Shown here piece after piece: positions 1 to 8,089 of a DNA stretch of 64,000 nucleotides. Origin of the DNA: Solirubrum sp044628455 (lineage in GTDB: Bacteria > Bacteroidota > Bacteroidia > Cytophagales > Hymenobacteraceae). Position 1 is the first letter of the stretch, and each line of letters starts with the position of its first letter. Location of the stretch: contig NZ_JBIYZW010000002.1 in NCBI RefSeq assembly GCF_044628455.1, positions 124,001 to 188,000 of the forward strand, given 5' to 3'. The translations under genes were made by a program, and so were the position numbers. The notes under the pieces were generated by a model. The model did not search any database, had not been told where the DNA came from, and saw nothing but the letters and a program-made list of their open reading frames with translations.

Positions 1-1076
1 CCATCGACCTGAAAAGCGGGCAGAAGCTTCCGGCCAAGAAAGTGGCTGAGGGTGGTCCGCGCGAGCGGCGCCCCGGCGTGAGCATCTCCCCCGACGGCAC
101 CCAGTTGGTGGCCTGGCGCTACGTTACCCGCGAAGAGCATATCAAGTCGCTCACGGCGGCGCACTACGACCGGCAGCTCGCCAAGCTCAAAGACCGGGTG
201 TACGACTTCCGCGACCTGGGCGCTTTCTTCTCCCCTACCGTGCACGTGGCCAACGATGGCACCCAGTACGTGGCCCTGATCGGCGACGACAACCAGAAGC
301 TGACCGTGCGCCGCTACCGCGACCAGGAGCCGGACGTGAAGGTGATGTCGGTGGCCGTGGGCGGCACCTTCGGCGGCAAAAAGGTAACGGCCCGCGACAC
401 TTTCTGGCGCCTGCTCGACGGCCAGACCCTGTACGCAGCCACCATCTGCGCCGACTACAACAGCGGTGACTACTACAGCCTGAAGCTGGTCAAGTTCGAC
501 TTCGCCGCCGCCGACATGAAGTTCGCGCCCGAGTTCAAGTTCACGCCCGAATACCTGGCCGAAGTCAACAAGGCCACCGGCGGTAGCGCCAAGCGCCTCG
601 ACGACGTGTACATCTCCGACGTGCTGCGCACCGACGACCAGAACGTGGTCGTCATTGCCGAGAAGAAGGCCGAGGAAGGCGAAAACGCGCCGGTGCGCGC
701 CAAGGAGCTGCACCTGTTCGGCTACAACGAGTTTCAGTCGCCTACCTGGCACAGCATCGTGGCCAAAAACCAGGTGGCCCCGGCCGCCGAGAGTTTTACC
801 GGTATTGGCTACCGCGCCGCGGCGCTGGGCAACGATGTGCACCTGGTAACGCTGGAAACGCTCAATAACAAGACCGACCTGTTCGGCCGCCGCGTGGGCG
901 CGCTGATGGGCGTGGTATCGGCCCCCAAGGCCCTGGGCCTGAACGTGGCCAGCAACCAGCCGCTGTCCTACGTGAAGGACTTCACCGCCTGGCTCGACGA
1001 CAAGACCATGATTGTGGTAACGCGCCCCAGCAAGAAGTCGGCGGCGCTGCAGCTTAACAAGCTCACGTTTAAGTAA
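1..1076 (+). CDS. Unknown protein, 5' end cut by the window edge
   Basis: The reading frame is open from base 3 to the TAA at 1074-1076, so the gene starts before the window; a GTG at 42 is only an internal possibility. About 357 residues are visible. The protein is soluble in character, rich in charged residues and short beta-prone stretches such as GVSISPDGTQLVAW and VHVANDGTQYVAL. The 'SPDG' and 'NDGTQYVAL' spacing is reminiscent of beta-propeller blades, but I cannot assign a family. No membrane segment is seen in the visible part. The next gene is convergent and more than 600 bases away. Confidence 0.8.
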   Translation, partial: IDLKSGQKLPAKKVAEGGPRERRPGVSISPDGTQLVAWRYVTREEHIKSLTAAHYDRQLAKLKDRVYDFRDLGAFFSPTVHVANDGTQYVALIGDDNQKLTVRRYRDQEPDVKVMSVAVGGTFGGKKVTARDTFWRLLDGQTLYAATICADYNSGDYYSLKLVKFDFAAADMKFAPEFKFTPEYLAEVNKATGGSAKRLDDVYISDVLRTDDQNVVVIAEKKAEEGENAPVRAKELHLFGYNEFQSPTWHSIVAKNQVAPAAESFTGIGYRAAALGNDVHLVTLETLNNKTDLFGRRVGALMGVVSAPKALGLNVASNQPLSYVKDFTAWLDDKTMIVVTRPSKKSAALQLNKLTFK

Positions 1077-1233
1077 GCCCGCCGCCGTAGCCGCCGCCTC
1101 GCGTCCCCGGACCGGCTTCGTACCCTGCCGCGCAGCCCTACGGCATGGCATCGGGCTCTTTTGAGTCGCGCGTGCCGGCGCTTGGGTAGAAGCGCCGGGA
1201 CGTTTCGGCCAACTTGTAGTAATGTCATGAGAA

Positions 1234-1355
1234 AAAGACTGCGGTCTTTCTCCCAAAAGACTGCAGTCTTTTCGGGGAAAGACCGCAGTCTTTTGGTGAA
1301 GACGTCCTAACGTCCGGGATGAAATGACCTATCGTTTTGGCTAAAACGATAGGTC
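1234..1355. repeat. Palindrome cluster: three AAAGACTGC-type palindromes plus a hairpin
   Basis: Three near-identical palindromes follow each other: AAAGACTGCGGTCTTT (1234-1249), the perfectly self-complementary AAAAGACTGCAGTCTTTT (1255-1272) and AAAGACCGCAGTCTTTT (1278-1294). A separate hairpin follows, with arms GACCTATCGTTTT (1326-1338) and AAAACGATAGGTC (1343-1355) around a 4-base loop, trailed by GTTTT. The spacing is too short and the units too palindromic for a CRISPR array. Confidence 0.8.
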
Positions 1356-1595
1356 GTTTTCTGCAAGACGACAGCACGAGCTGTCACTACCCTGCCAGTC
1401 GGGGCCGCGTGGCATGCGCGGAGCTGGACCGAAACGATGGGTCAGGCTGGCGGAACTTCTCCGGGAAGCGCCGCCCGGCGCGGCGGTCAGGGCAGTGGCT
1501 GGCCCGGGCGGGGCGGCAGCCTTGACCGCGCCGAGGGAGGCACCGGAAGCTTTGGCTGCCCCGCAGCGCGCCAGGCTGGATGGGCCCATAACACA

Positions 1596-1634
1596 AGAAC
1601 CGCCGCCCCAATACAGGAGCGGCGGTTCTGTTTT
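1596..1634 (+). terminator. Hairpin terminator candidate
   Basis: An 11-bp perfect stem, AGAACCGCCGC (1596-1606) and GCGGCGGTTCT (1619-1629), is followed by GTTTT. The T-run orients it for plus-strand transcription. Confidence 0.6.
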
Positions 1635-1649
1635 CCCCCATCGGGAAGT

Positions 1650-1679
1650 ATAACCGGCCGTTTCCCCGCGGCCGGTTAT
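1650..1679 (-). terminator. Hairpin downstream of the acyl-CoA dehydrogenase gene
   Basis: ATAACCGGCCG (1650-1660) pairs perfectly with CGGCCGGTTAT (1669-1679) around an 8-base loop. It lies 16 bases beyond the stop of the minus-strand acyl-CoA dehydrogenase gene. There is no strong U-run, so terminator function is an inference. Confidence 0.5.
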
Positions 1680-1695
1680 GGCGTTGTGTACCGGG

Positions 1696-3483
1696 TTAGT
1701 ACACGAAGTCGTTGGCCTCGATCAGCGTCTTGGCGATGCGGCGACGGGCGTCTTTCACGTTGAACAGGTCGGCTTTAGTGAAGCGCTTCAGGCCCATGGC
1801 CAGCAGGCGCTGCTCGTCCCCCTCGCTCATCGAAGCAATGGCGTCCTTGCCGGCCTTGGTCACTTGGTCGATGGTGTCGGCCAGGTACACGCGGGCAATG
1901 TCGATCTGCGTGGCCAGGGCTTCTTCGCCCTGGGCGGCTGCTTCCTTCTCCACGCGCAGCAGGGTGCTTTCGGCGGTGTACACCTTGATGGCCATGTCGG
2001 CGATGTTCATCAGCACTTCCTGCTCCTTGGCGAGCGAGTTCATGTACTTCTGCACAGCCGTACCGGCTACCATCAGAATGGCCTTCTTGAGCTTGGCTAC
2101 GGTTTGCTTCTCAGCCGCAAACAGGCCGGTTGCTTCCTCGCCGCCAAAGTCCGGAATGGCCATCAGCTCGTTCTGCACCGCCTGGGCCGGGCCCATCAAA
2201 TCCAGCTCGCCGTTCATGGCCTTCTTCAGGATCATGTCCACGGCCAGCATGCGGTTGATTTCGTTGGTGCCCTCGAAGATGCGGTTGATGCGCGAGTCGC
2301 GGTAGGCGCGGTCCATGGGGTAGTCGGCCGAGAAGCCGTAGCCGCCATACACCTGCACGCCCTCGTCCACCACGTAGTCGAGCACTTCCGAGCCTTCTAC
2401 CTTCAGAATGGCGCACTCCACGGCAAACTCGCGGGCAGCGCCCAGCAGGGCTTCGCTGTGGCTCTTGCCCGAGGCCAGCAGCTCCTGCTCCTTGCGGTAG
2501 ATGTCCATGCCGGCACGGTAGATGGCCGATTCGGCGGCGTAGATGCGCACGGCCTGCTGGGCCAGCTTGTGCTGAATGGCACCGAACTTGGAGATGGGCA
2601 GCTTGAACTGCACCCGCTCGTTGGCGTACTTCACGCTCAGCGAAGCGGCCATTTTGGAAGCGCCCAGGCAGGCGGCAGCCAGCTTGATGCGGCCGATATT
2701 CAGGATGTTGAAGGCAATCAGGTGGCCCTTGCCAATCTCGCCCAGCACGTTTTCCTTCGGCACTTTGCAGTCCGACAGGAACACCTGGCGCGTGGAAGAG
2801 CCCTTGATGCCCATCTTGTGCTCCTCGTTGCCGAGGCTCAGGCCGGGGGTGTTTTTCTCCACGATAAAGCCGGTGAACTTCTCGCCGTCAATCTTGGCGA
2901 AGACCACGAACACATCGGCAAAGCCGCCGTTGGTAATCCACATTTTCTGGCCGTTCAGCACGTAGTGCTGGCCGTCTTCGGTGAGTACCGCCTTGGTTTT
3001 GGCGCCCAGCGCGTCGGAGCCCGAGCCGGGCTCGGTGAGGCAGTAGGCCCCCATCAGCTCACCCGAGGTGAGGCCGGGCAGGTACTTGGCTTTCTGCTCC
3101 TCGTTGCCGAAGTACAGAATGGGCAGCATGGCAATGCCGGTGTGGGCCGCAAAGGCTACCGGAAACGAATGGCCGCCACCCACGCCCTCGGTTACCCGCA
3201 GCGACGTGTTGAAGTCCATGTCGAGCCCGCCGTACTGCTCGGGAATGCTCACGCCGAACAAGCCCAGCTGACCGGCTTTCTCCATCAGCCCGCGCATCAG
3301 GCCTTCCTCGTGGTTGTCGAGGCGCTCCAGCAGCGGGTGCACTTCCTTGGCCACGAAGTCCAGGGCCGTTTCGTGCATCATGCGCTGCTCCTCCGAAAAC
3401 TCGGCGGGCGTGAATACGTCTTGAGCGTCGGTTTCCTTGATGATGAACTCGCCGCCCTTGGGGATTTTGTTGGTTACTTCCAT
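1696..3483 (-). CDS. Acyl-CoA dehydrogenase family protein
   Basis: A 595-residue FAD-dependent acyl-CoA dehydrogenase, the first oxidation step of beta-oxidation, passing electrons to ETF. Visible family motifs are GAYCLTEPGSGSDA and QKMWITNGGFAD in the middle domain, and YGGYGFSADYPMDRAYRD followed by RIFEGTNEINR, where the Glu of FEGT fits the catalytic base of long-chain members. At nearly 600 residues it is longer than the ~380-residue short-chain enzymes and resembles the VLCAD-like form with a C-terminal extension. The ORF opens at 3510, but the internal ATG at 3483 (MEVTNKIPKGG) is the better start. It sits downstream of the thiolase gene, separated by a terminator and its own presumed promoter region. 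Confidence 0.95.
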   Translation of the reverse strand: MEVTNKIPKGGEFIIKETDAQDVFTPAEFSEEQRMMHETALDFVAKEVHPLLERLDNHEEGLMRGLMEKAGQLGLFGVSIPEQYGGLDMDFNTSLRVTEGVGGGHSFPVAFAAHTGIAMLPILYFGNEEQKAKYLPGLTSGELMGAYCLTEPGSGSDALGAKTKAVLTEDGQHYVLNGQKMWITNGGFADVFVVFAKIDGEKFTGFIVEKNTPGLSLGNEEHKMGIKGSSTRQVFLSDCKVPKENVLGEIGKGHLIAFNILNIGRIKLAAACLGASKMAASLSVKYANERVQFKLPISKFGAIQHKLAQQAVRIYAAESAIYRAGMDIYRKEQELLASGKSHSEALLGAAREFAVECAILKVEGSEVLDYVVDEGVQVYGGYGFSADYPMDRAYRDSRINRIFEGTNEINRMLAVDMILKKAMNGELDLMGPAQAVQNELMAIPDFGGEEATGLFAAEKQTVAKLKKAILMVAGTAVQKYMNSLAKEQEVLMNIADMAIKVYTAESTLLRVEKEAAAQGEEALATQIDIARVYLADTIDQVTKAGKDAIASMSEGDEQRLLAMGLKRFTKADLFNVKDARRRIAKTLIEANDFVY

Positions 3484-3513
3484 GGCCGTGGTGGGAAATT
3501 GAGGGGTCAAAAG

Positions 3514-3601
3514 TGTTCGGCTTGCCGACTATATCGAGCCGGCAAGGGCCGGCGACTGTGCGTACCGAAAGGTAATAAAAAATGTTAGGCGTGCCGACTA
3601 T
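3514..3601 (-). promoter_or_regulatory. Direct repeat in the acyl-CoA dehydrogenase upstream region
   Basis: TGTTCGGCTTGCCGACTAT (3514-3532) recurs as TGTTAGGCGTGCCGACTAT (3583-3601), 17 of 19 identical, 69 bases apart. Read on the minus strand, each copy is followed by a sequence close to the TAnnTTTG -7 element (TACCTTTC and CACTTTTG). The layout suggests a repeated activator or repressor site with two weak promoters. The regulator is unknown. Confidence 0.5.
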
Positions 3602-3611
3602 TTTTCGAAAA

Positions 3612-3637
3612 AGAAACCCCGAAAAGCCGGGGTTTCT
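3612..3637 (-). terminator. Terminator of the thiolase transcript
   Basis: AGAAACCCC (3612-3620) pairs with GGGGTTTCT (3629-3637). On the minus strand the stem is followed by a short T-run (CTTTTTC), just beyond the thiolase stop at 3705. Confidence 0.7.
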
Positions 3638-3704
3638 GTCGGTTACCTTCATCAGAACAGCAAGATATTGGCTTGCGTTCTGAAAGTCAGCGGGTTTTTG
3701 CGGG

Positions 3705-4883
3705 CTACTTCAGCAGCTCGTAGATGCCGGCTACGCCCTGGCCGCCGCCCACGCAGGCGGTTACCATGCCGTACTTCTTGCCAGTGCGGCGCAGCTCGTC
3801 GAACAGCTGAATCGAGAGCTTGGCGCCCGAGCAGCCCAGCGGGTGGCCGAGGGCAATGGCGCCGCCGTTCACGTTGAGCTTCTCCGGGTCGATGCCCAGC
3901 TCGCGCACTACGGCAATAGACTGCGAGGCAAAGGCCTCGTTCAGCTCGATCAGGTCGATGTCGTCGAGCTTCATGCCGGCCTGCTTCAGCGCCTTCGGCA
4001 CGGCCTTGATGGGGCCCATGCCCATGATGCGCGGGTCCACACCTTCAGCGGCGTAGTTGATCATGCGGGCTACCGGCTCCAGGTTCAGCTCTTTCACCAT
4101 GCGCTCCGACATCACGATAACGAACGCCGCGCCGTCGGAGGTTTGGGACGAGTTGCCGGCCGTGACGGTGCCGTTCTGGGCGAACACCGGGCGCAGCTTG
4201 CCCAGAGCTTCTACCGAGGTATCGGCGCGGGGACCTTCGTCGGTATCCACCACGTAGGAGCGGGTTTTCTTCTTGCCGCTGGCCTGGTCGAGGTAGGTTT
4301 CCTCCACCGTAATCGGCACAATCTGGCTTTTGAAGCGGCCTTCCTGAATGGCACGGATGGCTTTCTGGTGCGAGTTGTAGCTGAACTCGTCCTGCTCCTG
4401 GCGCGTGATGCCGTAGTCGTTGGCCACGGCTTCGGCCGTGAGGCCCATGCCCAGGTAGTAGTCGGGGTGCTTTACCGAAAGGTTGTAGTTCGGCACCGTC
4501 TTCCACCCCACGGTGGGCACCAGGCTCATGCTTTCGGTACCACCCGCAATGATGCAGTCGGCCATACCGGCCTTGATCTTGCCCACGGCCATGGCAATGG
4601 TTTCCACGCCCGAGCCGCAGTAGCGGTTCACGATGAGGCCGGGTACGTTGATGGGCAGCGCCAGCAGCGAAATCAGGCGGCCCATCTGCAGGCCCTGCTC
4701 AGCCTCGGGTACGGCGTTGCCCACCAGCACGTCGTCGACGCGGGCAGGGTCCAGGGCCGGCACCTCTTTCATGAGGTGCTTAATTACCTCGGCGGCCAGG
4801 TCGTCGGGGCGGGTGAAGCGGAAACCACCGCGGGGCGCTTTGCCCACGGCCGTGCGGTAACCAGCTACGATATATGCTTCCAT
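3705..4883 (-). CDS. Acetyl-CoA C-acyltransferase (3-ketoacyl-CoA thiolase)
   Basis: A 392-residue thiolase of normal length. It cleaves 3-ketoacyl-CoA with CoA to acetyl-CoA and a shortened acyl-CoA, the last step of beta-oxidation. The nucleophilic Cys is in NRYCGSGVE (Cys89). The His of GHPLGCSGA (about 347) and the second Cys of TACVGGGQG (Cys377) complete the catalytic set. The start MEAYIVAGYRTAVGK is typical of the family, so the ATG at 4883 is secure. Upstream on the same strand, about 100 bases away, lies the FadN-like gene, suggesting one transcript for the two. Confidence 0.96.
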   Translation of the reverse strand: MEAYIVAGYRTAVGKAPRGGFRFTRPDDLAAEVIKHLMKEVPALDPARVDDVLVGNAVPEAEQGLQMGRLISLLALPINVPGLIVNRYCGSGVETIAMAVGKIKAGMADCIIAGGTESMSLVPTVGWKTVPNYNLSVKHPDYYLGMGLTAEAVANDYGITRQEQDEFSYNSHQKAIRAIQEGRFKSQIVPITVEETYLDQASGKKKTRSYVVDTDEGPRADTSVEALGKLRPVFAQNGTVTAGNSSQTSDGAAFVIVMSERMVKELNLEPVARMINYAAEGVDPRIMGMGPIKAVPKALKQAGMKLDDIDLIELNEAFASQSIAVVRELGIDPEKLNVNGGAIALGHPLGCSGAKLSIQLFDELRRTGKKYGMVTACVGGGQGVAGIYELLK

Positions 4884-4884
4884 C

Positions 4885-4981
4885 TTGAAGTTGTCGGTTT
4901 GAAGTTGTCAGTTGTCAGGGAGGTTGCTAGCTGCCAGTTGCCGACTTAAGGTCTAACAACTGACAACCAACAACTGCTAAC
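4885..4981. repeat. Mirrored-word spacer repeat (TTGTCAGTTG class)
   Basis: The spacer between the thiolase and FadN-like genes holds direct copies of TTGAAGTTGTC on the left. A perfect 12-bp inverted pair follows: GTTGTCAGTTGT (4904-4915) and ACAACTGACAAC (4956-4967), with further CAACAACTG copies on the right. It could fold into one long imperfect hairpin in the mRNA between the two cistrons. Confidence 0.8.
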
Positions 4982-4983
4982 TA

Positions 4984-7392
4984 CTAGTTGCGCAAGGGCT
5001 TGCCGGTGGTCAGAATGCTCTGAATGCGCTCCAGCGTTTTCCGCTCGCCGGTCAGGCTCAGGAAGGCTTCGCGCTCCAAATCCAGCAGGTACTGCTCGCT
5101 CACTTCCGTGGCTGCCGACAGGTCGCCGCCGCACATCACGTAGGCCAGCTTGTTGGCAATCTTCAGGTCGTGGTCGGAAATGTAGTTGCCCGAGCGCATA
5201 GCGTGCACGCCGGTCATGAACATGCCCAGGGCGCCGCGGCCGTGCACCTTGATGTTGGTTTTCTGGGTGGGCTGGGTGTAGCCGGCTTCCGACAGCTCGA
5301 TGGCGGCGGCTTTGGCAGCCGCAATGGCGCGGTTGCCGTTTACCACCACTTCGTCGCCGCGGCGCAGGAAGCCCAGGTCGAAGGCCTCCTGGGCGGAGGT
5401 CGACACCTTGGCCATCGAAATGGTCATGAAGGTGTTGCGCAGCAGGTTGTACTCCGGCTCGCCCTCTTCGTACTTGGCGGCCGTGCGCAGCACCATTTCC
5501 TTGGTGCCGCCGCCGGCCGGAATCAGGCCCACGCCAAATTCCACCAGGCCCATGTAGGTTTCGGCCGCGGCCACCACCTTATCAGCGTGCAGGTTCAGTT
5601 CGCAGCCGCCGCCCAGCGCCAGGCCGTGCGGCACGCCTATCACCGGAATGCTGGAGTAGCGCATGCGCATCATGGCGTTCTGGAACTGCCGGATCATCAT
5701 GTTAATCTCGTCGTACTCCTGGTCCAGGGCGTACATGTACACCAGACCCAGGTTGGCACCGGCCGAGAAGTTGGCGGCGTCGTTGCCGACTACCAAGCCG
5801 CGGTAGCCCTGTTCGGCCAAATCCACGCCTTTCAGCAGGCCCTGAATTACGTCGGAGCCCAGCGTGTTCATTTTGCTGTGGAACTCCACGTTCAGGATAC
5901 CGTCGCCGAGGTCGAGCACCGAGGCGCCGGCGTTTTTCCACAGCACCTTGCCCGAAGCGCGCAGGTTGTCGAGGATGATGAAGTTCTCGACGCCCGGAAT
6001 CGGCTGGTAGCTCTTCGATTCCACGTCGTAGAACTGCTTCACGCCCTGTTCGCTCACCTTGTAGAAGGCGGTGTGGCCGGCGGCCAGCATTTCCGTTACC
6101 CAGGGGGCAATCTGCTTGCCTTCGGCTTGGGCCAGCTCCACACCCTTTTGTACGCCCAAGGCGTCCCAGGTTTCAAACGGCCCCATTTCCCAGCCGAAAC
6201 CGGCGCGCAGGGCATCGTCGATTTTGTAGAGCGCGTCGGTAATTTCCGGAATGCGGTTCGAGACGTAGGCAAACAAACTGCCGAAGCTCTTGCGGTAGAA
6301 CTCGGCGGCTTTGTCTTTGCCGGCTACCAGCACCTTGAAGCGGTCGGCCAGCTTTTCAATGGGCTTGGTGGCTTCCAGGGTGGCAAACTTCACCTTCTGG
6401 CCGGGCTTGTACTCCAGCGTATTCAGATCGAGGGCCTGAATTTCGGACCTGCCGCCCGCGCCCTTCACTTTCTTGTAGAAGCCCTGGCCGGTTTTGTCGC
6501 CCAGCCATTTGTTTTCGCCCATCTGCTTGAGGAAGCCCGGCAGCTGGAACGCGTCCTTGGCTTCGTCGTGGGGCAGGTTCTGAGCCAGACCGTTGGCCAC
6601 GTTCATGAGCGTATCGAGGCCCACCACGTCGGAGGTGCGGAAGGTGGCCGACTTGGCGTGGCCGATAACCGGCCCAGTGAGCTTATCCACTTCTTCCACC
6701 GTGAGGCCCAGCTGCTGCATGATCTGCAGCACGTCCATGATGGCAAACACGCCCACGCGGTTGGCAATGAAGGCCGGCGTGTCTTTGGCCAGTACCGTGG
6801 TTTTACCTAGGTACAGGTCGCCGTAGTGCATCAGAAAATCCACCACCGACTGGTCCGTATCGGGCGTCGGAATGATTTCCAGCAGCTTCAGGTAGCGCGG
6901 CGGGTTGAAGAAGTGCGTGCCGCAGAAGTGCTTTTTGAAATCCTCCGAGCGGCCTTCCGTCATCAGATGAATCGGAATGCCGCTGGTGTTGGAGGTAATG
7001 AGCGTGCCGGGCTTGCGGTACTGCTCCACGCGCTCGAACAGGCTTTTCTTGATATCGAGGCGCTCCACCACTACCTCAATGATCCAGTCGCAGCCGGCAA
7101 TGTCCTTAAGGTTGTCGTCGAAGTTGCCGGTCTTGATGCGGGCGGCGTCCTGCTTGCGGTACAGCGGCGAGGGGTTGGCCTTTACCGCCGCGTCGAGCGA
7201 GCTGTTCACGATGCGGTTGCGCACCTGCGGCGAGTCGAGCTTGAGGCCCTTTTTCTCTTCGTCGGGCGTGAGTTCCTTCGGGGCAATGTCGAGCAGCAGC
7301 ACCTGCACGCCGACGTTGGCGAAGTGGGCCGCAATGCGCGAGCCCATCACACCCGAGCCCAGTACGGCTACTTTCTTGATGGTTCGATTCAT
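4984..7392 (-). CDS. 3-hydroxyacyl-CoA dehydrogenase / enoyl-CoA hydratase (FadN-type)
   Basis: An 802-residue bifunctional beta-oxidation enzyme. The N-terminal half is an NAD-binding 3-hydroxyacyl-CoA dehydrogenase (GSGVMG at residues 12-17; HFFNPPRYL with the catalytic His). The C-terminal half is a crotonase fold with GNDAANFSAGANL, GGGCELN and GLVEFGVGLIPAGGG, which carry the oxyanion-hole and catalytic Glu regions. This domain order (dehydrogenase first) matches Bacillus FadN, not E. coli FadB. The ORF opens at 7440, but the start at 7392 (MNRTIKKVAVLG) places the Rossmann motif normally. It is transcribed after the MarR gene and before the thiolase. Confidence 0.95.
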   Translation of the reverse strand: MNRTIKKVAVLGSGVMGSRIAAHFANVGVQVLLLDIAPKELTPDEEKKGLKLDSPQVRNRIVNSSLDAAVKANPSPLYRKQDAARIKTGNFDDNLKDIAGCDWIIEVVVERLDIKKSLFERVEQYRKPGTLITSNTSGIPIHLMTEGRSEDFKKHFCGTHFFNPPRYLKLLEIIPTPDTDQSVVDFLMHYGDLYLGKTTVLAKDTPAFIANRVGVFAIMDVLQIMQQLGLTVEEVDKLTGPVIGHAKSATFRTSDVVGLDTLMNVANGLAQNLPHDEAKDAFQLPGFLKQMGENKWLGDKTGQGFYKKVKGAGGRSEIQALDLNTLEYKPGQKVKFATLEATKPIEKLADRFKVLVAGKDKAAEFYRKSFGSLFAYVSNRIPEITDALYKIDDALRAGFGWEMGPFETWDALGVQKGVELAQAEGKQIAPWVTEMLAAGHTAFYKVSEQGVKQFYDVESKSYQPIPGVENFIILDNLRASGKVLWKNAGASVLDLGDGILNVEFHSKMNTLGSDVIQGLLKGVDLAEQGYRGLVVGNDAANFSAGANLGLVYMYALDQEYDEINMMIRQFQNAMMRMRYSSIPVIGVPHGLALGGGCELNLHADKVVAAAETYMGLVEFGVGLIPAGGGTKEMVLRTAAKYEEGEPEYNLLRNTFMTISMAKVSTSAQEAFDLGFLRRGDEVVVNGNRAIAAAKAAAIELSEAGYTQPTQKTNIKVHGRGALGMFMTGVHAMRSGNYISDHDLKIANKLAYVMCGGDLSAATEVSEQYLLDLEREAFLSLTGERKTLERIQSILTTGKPLRN

Positions 7393-7404
7393 TCTCAGGG
7401 AATG

Positions 7405-7432
7405 GAAGAGTGAATGAGTGAATGAGCGAGTG
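7405..7432. repeat. Short tandem words GAGTGAATGAGTGAATGAG in a spacer
   Basis: The 62-base spacer between the FadN-like and MarR genes holds about three direct copies of GAGTGAAT/GAGCGAGT. No clear inverted partner is present, unlike the other spacers of this kind. The word matches that of the 46221-46300 and 48242-48328 spacers. Confidence 0.5.
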
Positions 7433-7454
7433 GGAAGCAACTTTGGGCCCGCGG

Positions 7455-7931
7455 CTAGCCTTTCTTCTCGGCTTTCAGCGGTTTCACCTTAAAGCCCTCG
7501 TAAATGGTTTTGCCTTCGATGGCGGCGGTAATCTGGCCCACTACCCGGAAAAACACGTCGAGCTCGGCGGCCGGGATTTTCTCCCGCACCTTCTGGTTGA
7601 AGTGGCGCACCGTCTGGCGCGACACCTCCTTTTTCTTGAGGCCTTCTTCGGTGAGGAAGATGCGCACCGAGCGTTTGTCCTGGGCGTCGGCCTGCTTGTA
7701 GATCAGCCCCTTCTCCTCCATCGAGCGCAGAATGCGCGTGAGCGAGCGGGTTTCGAGGCCCAGCAGCGGGGCAATCTTGGTAGCGGGCGTGCCGTTTTCC
7801 TGATCGATGTTGAGCAGCACGAAGCCGATGCTGGTGGTAATGTCGTGCTTGGCAGCCTGCACATTGTACATGCGCGAAATGGCGTGCCACGCTACTTTGA
7901 TGTTATAGTCGACGGTTTCTTCGGGTTTCAT
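7455..7931 (-). CDS. MarR family transcriptional regulator
   Basis: A 158-residue winged-helix regulator. The pattern fits MarR: an N-terminal dimer helix, then TKIAPLLGLETRSLTRILRSME as the recognition helix region, then a wing with QDKRSVRIFLTEEG, where the conserved DxRS is visible. It is the first gene of a cluster MarR - FadN-like - thiolase, so control of fatty-acid degradation with an acyl-CoA ligand is a reasonable inference. The upstream region is rich in palindromes that could be its own operator. The start MKPEETVDYNIKVAWHAISR is supported by the helix beginning directly after it. Confidence 0.9.
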   Translation of the reverse strand: MKPEETVDYNIKVAWHAISRMYNVQAAKHDITTSIGFVLLNIDQENGTPATKIAPLLGLETRSLTRILRSMEEKGLIYKQADAQDKRSVRIFLTEEGLKKKEVSRQTVRHFNQKVREKIPAAELDVFFRVVGQITAAIEGKTIYEGFKVKPLKAEKKG

Positions 7932-7948
7932 CTCGGGGGCGATGTCCG

Positions 7949-7989
7949 GTAAACGTACACAAATTTGTTATGCTTGCATACTAGTTTAC
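7949..7989 (-). promoter_or_regulatory. Putative MarR operator, nested palindromes
   Basis: Upstream of the MarR gene lie ACAAATTTGT (7959-7968, self-complementary) and TATGCTTGCATA (7969-7980, 5-bp arms with a 2-base centre). They are flanked by the inverted pair GTAAAC (7949-7954) and GTTTAC (7984-7989). Dyads of this size 20-60 bases before a marR start are typical autoregulatory operators. Binding is inferred. Confidence 0.55.
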
Positions 7990-8039
7990 GAAAATTTTCT
8001 GGTTCGAGTTCCTCCGCGGCCGAGCCGGCCGCTAACGGC

Positions 8040-8075
8040 AGCGGCCCCGCCGCAGGATTCTGCAACGGGGCCGCT
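8040..8075 (-). terminator. Terminator of the acyl-CoA ligase gene
   Basis: AGCGGCCCCG (8040-8049) pairs with CGGGGCCGCT (8066-8075), just beyond the ligase stop at 8090. The loop itself can pair (GCAG and CTGC). Confidence 0.6.
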
Positions 8076-8089
8076 TCGGAAAGCCGGAC

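Larger units (their letters stand above)
1077..1695. other. Intergenic region with palindromes, no supported gene
   Basis: This 619-base gap lies between two convergent genes. Its first half holds three copies of a roughly 17-base palindrome, then a 13-bp-stem hairpin (1326-1355). Two terminator-like hairpins lie at the right end (1596-1634 and 1650-1679). Short ORFs exist on both strands between 1337 and 1763. None has a recognisable domain or promoter, and their composition is what random GC-rich sequence gives, so I call no gene. Confidence 0.6.

Noticed and set aside
1234..1294. Possible CRISPR array or tandem operator
   Set aside because: The units are only 16-18 bases, fully palindromic, and separated by 5-6 bases. 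There are no spacers of CRISPR size and no cas genes.
1414..1653. Small plus-strand ORF in the first intergenic region, MRGAGPKRWVRLAELLREAP...
   Set aside because: It looks faintly helical but has no promoter and no family match, and it runs into a terminator hairpin. Several other frames are equally open.
1678..3588. A 636-codon open frame on the plus strand opposite the acyl-CoA dehydrogenase gene
   Set aside because: It is a His/Val/Leu-rich antisense shadow caused by strong codon bias in the real gene; the minus strand carries clear catalytic motifs.
7393..7440. Upstream start of the FadN-like gene giving 16 extra residues
   Set aside because: The extra residues (SFTHSLFHSL) come from the repeated GAATGAGTGAATGAG spacer; the Rossmann motif is correctly placed from 7392.
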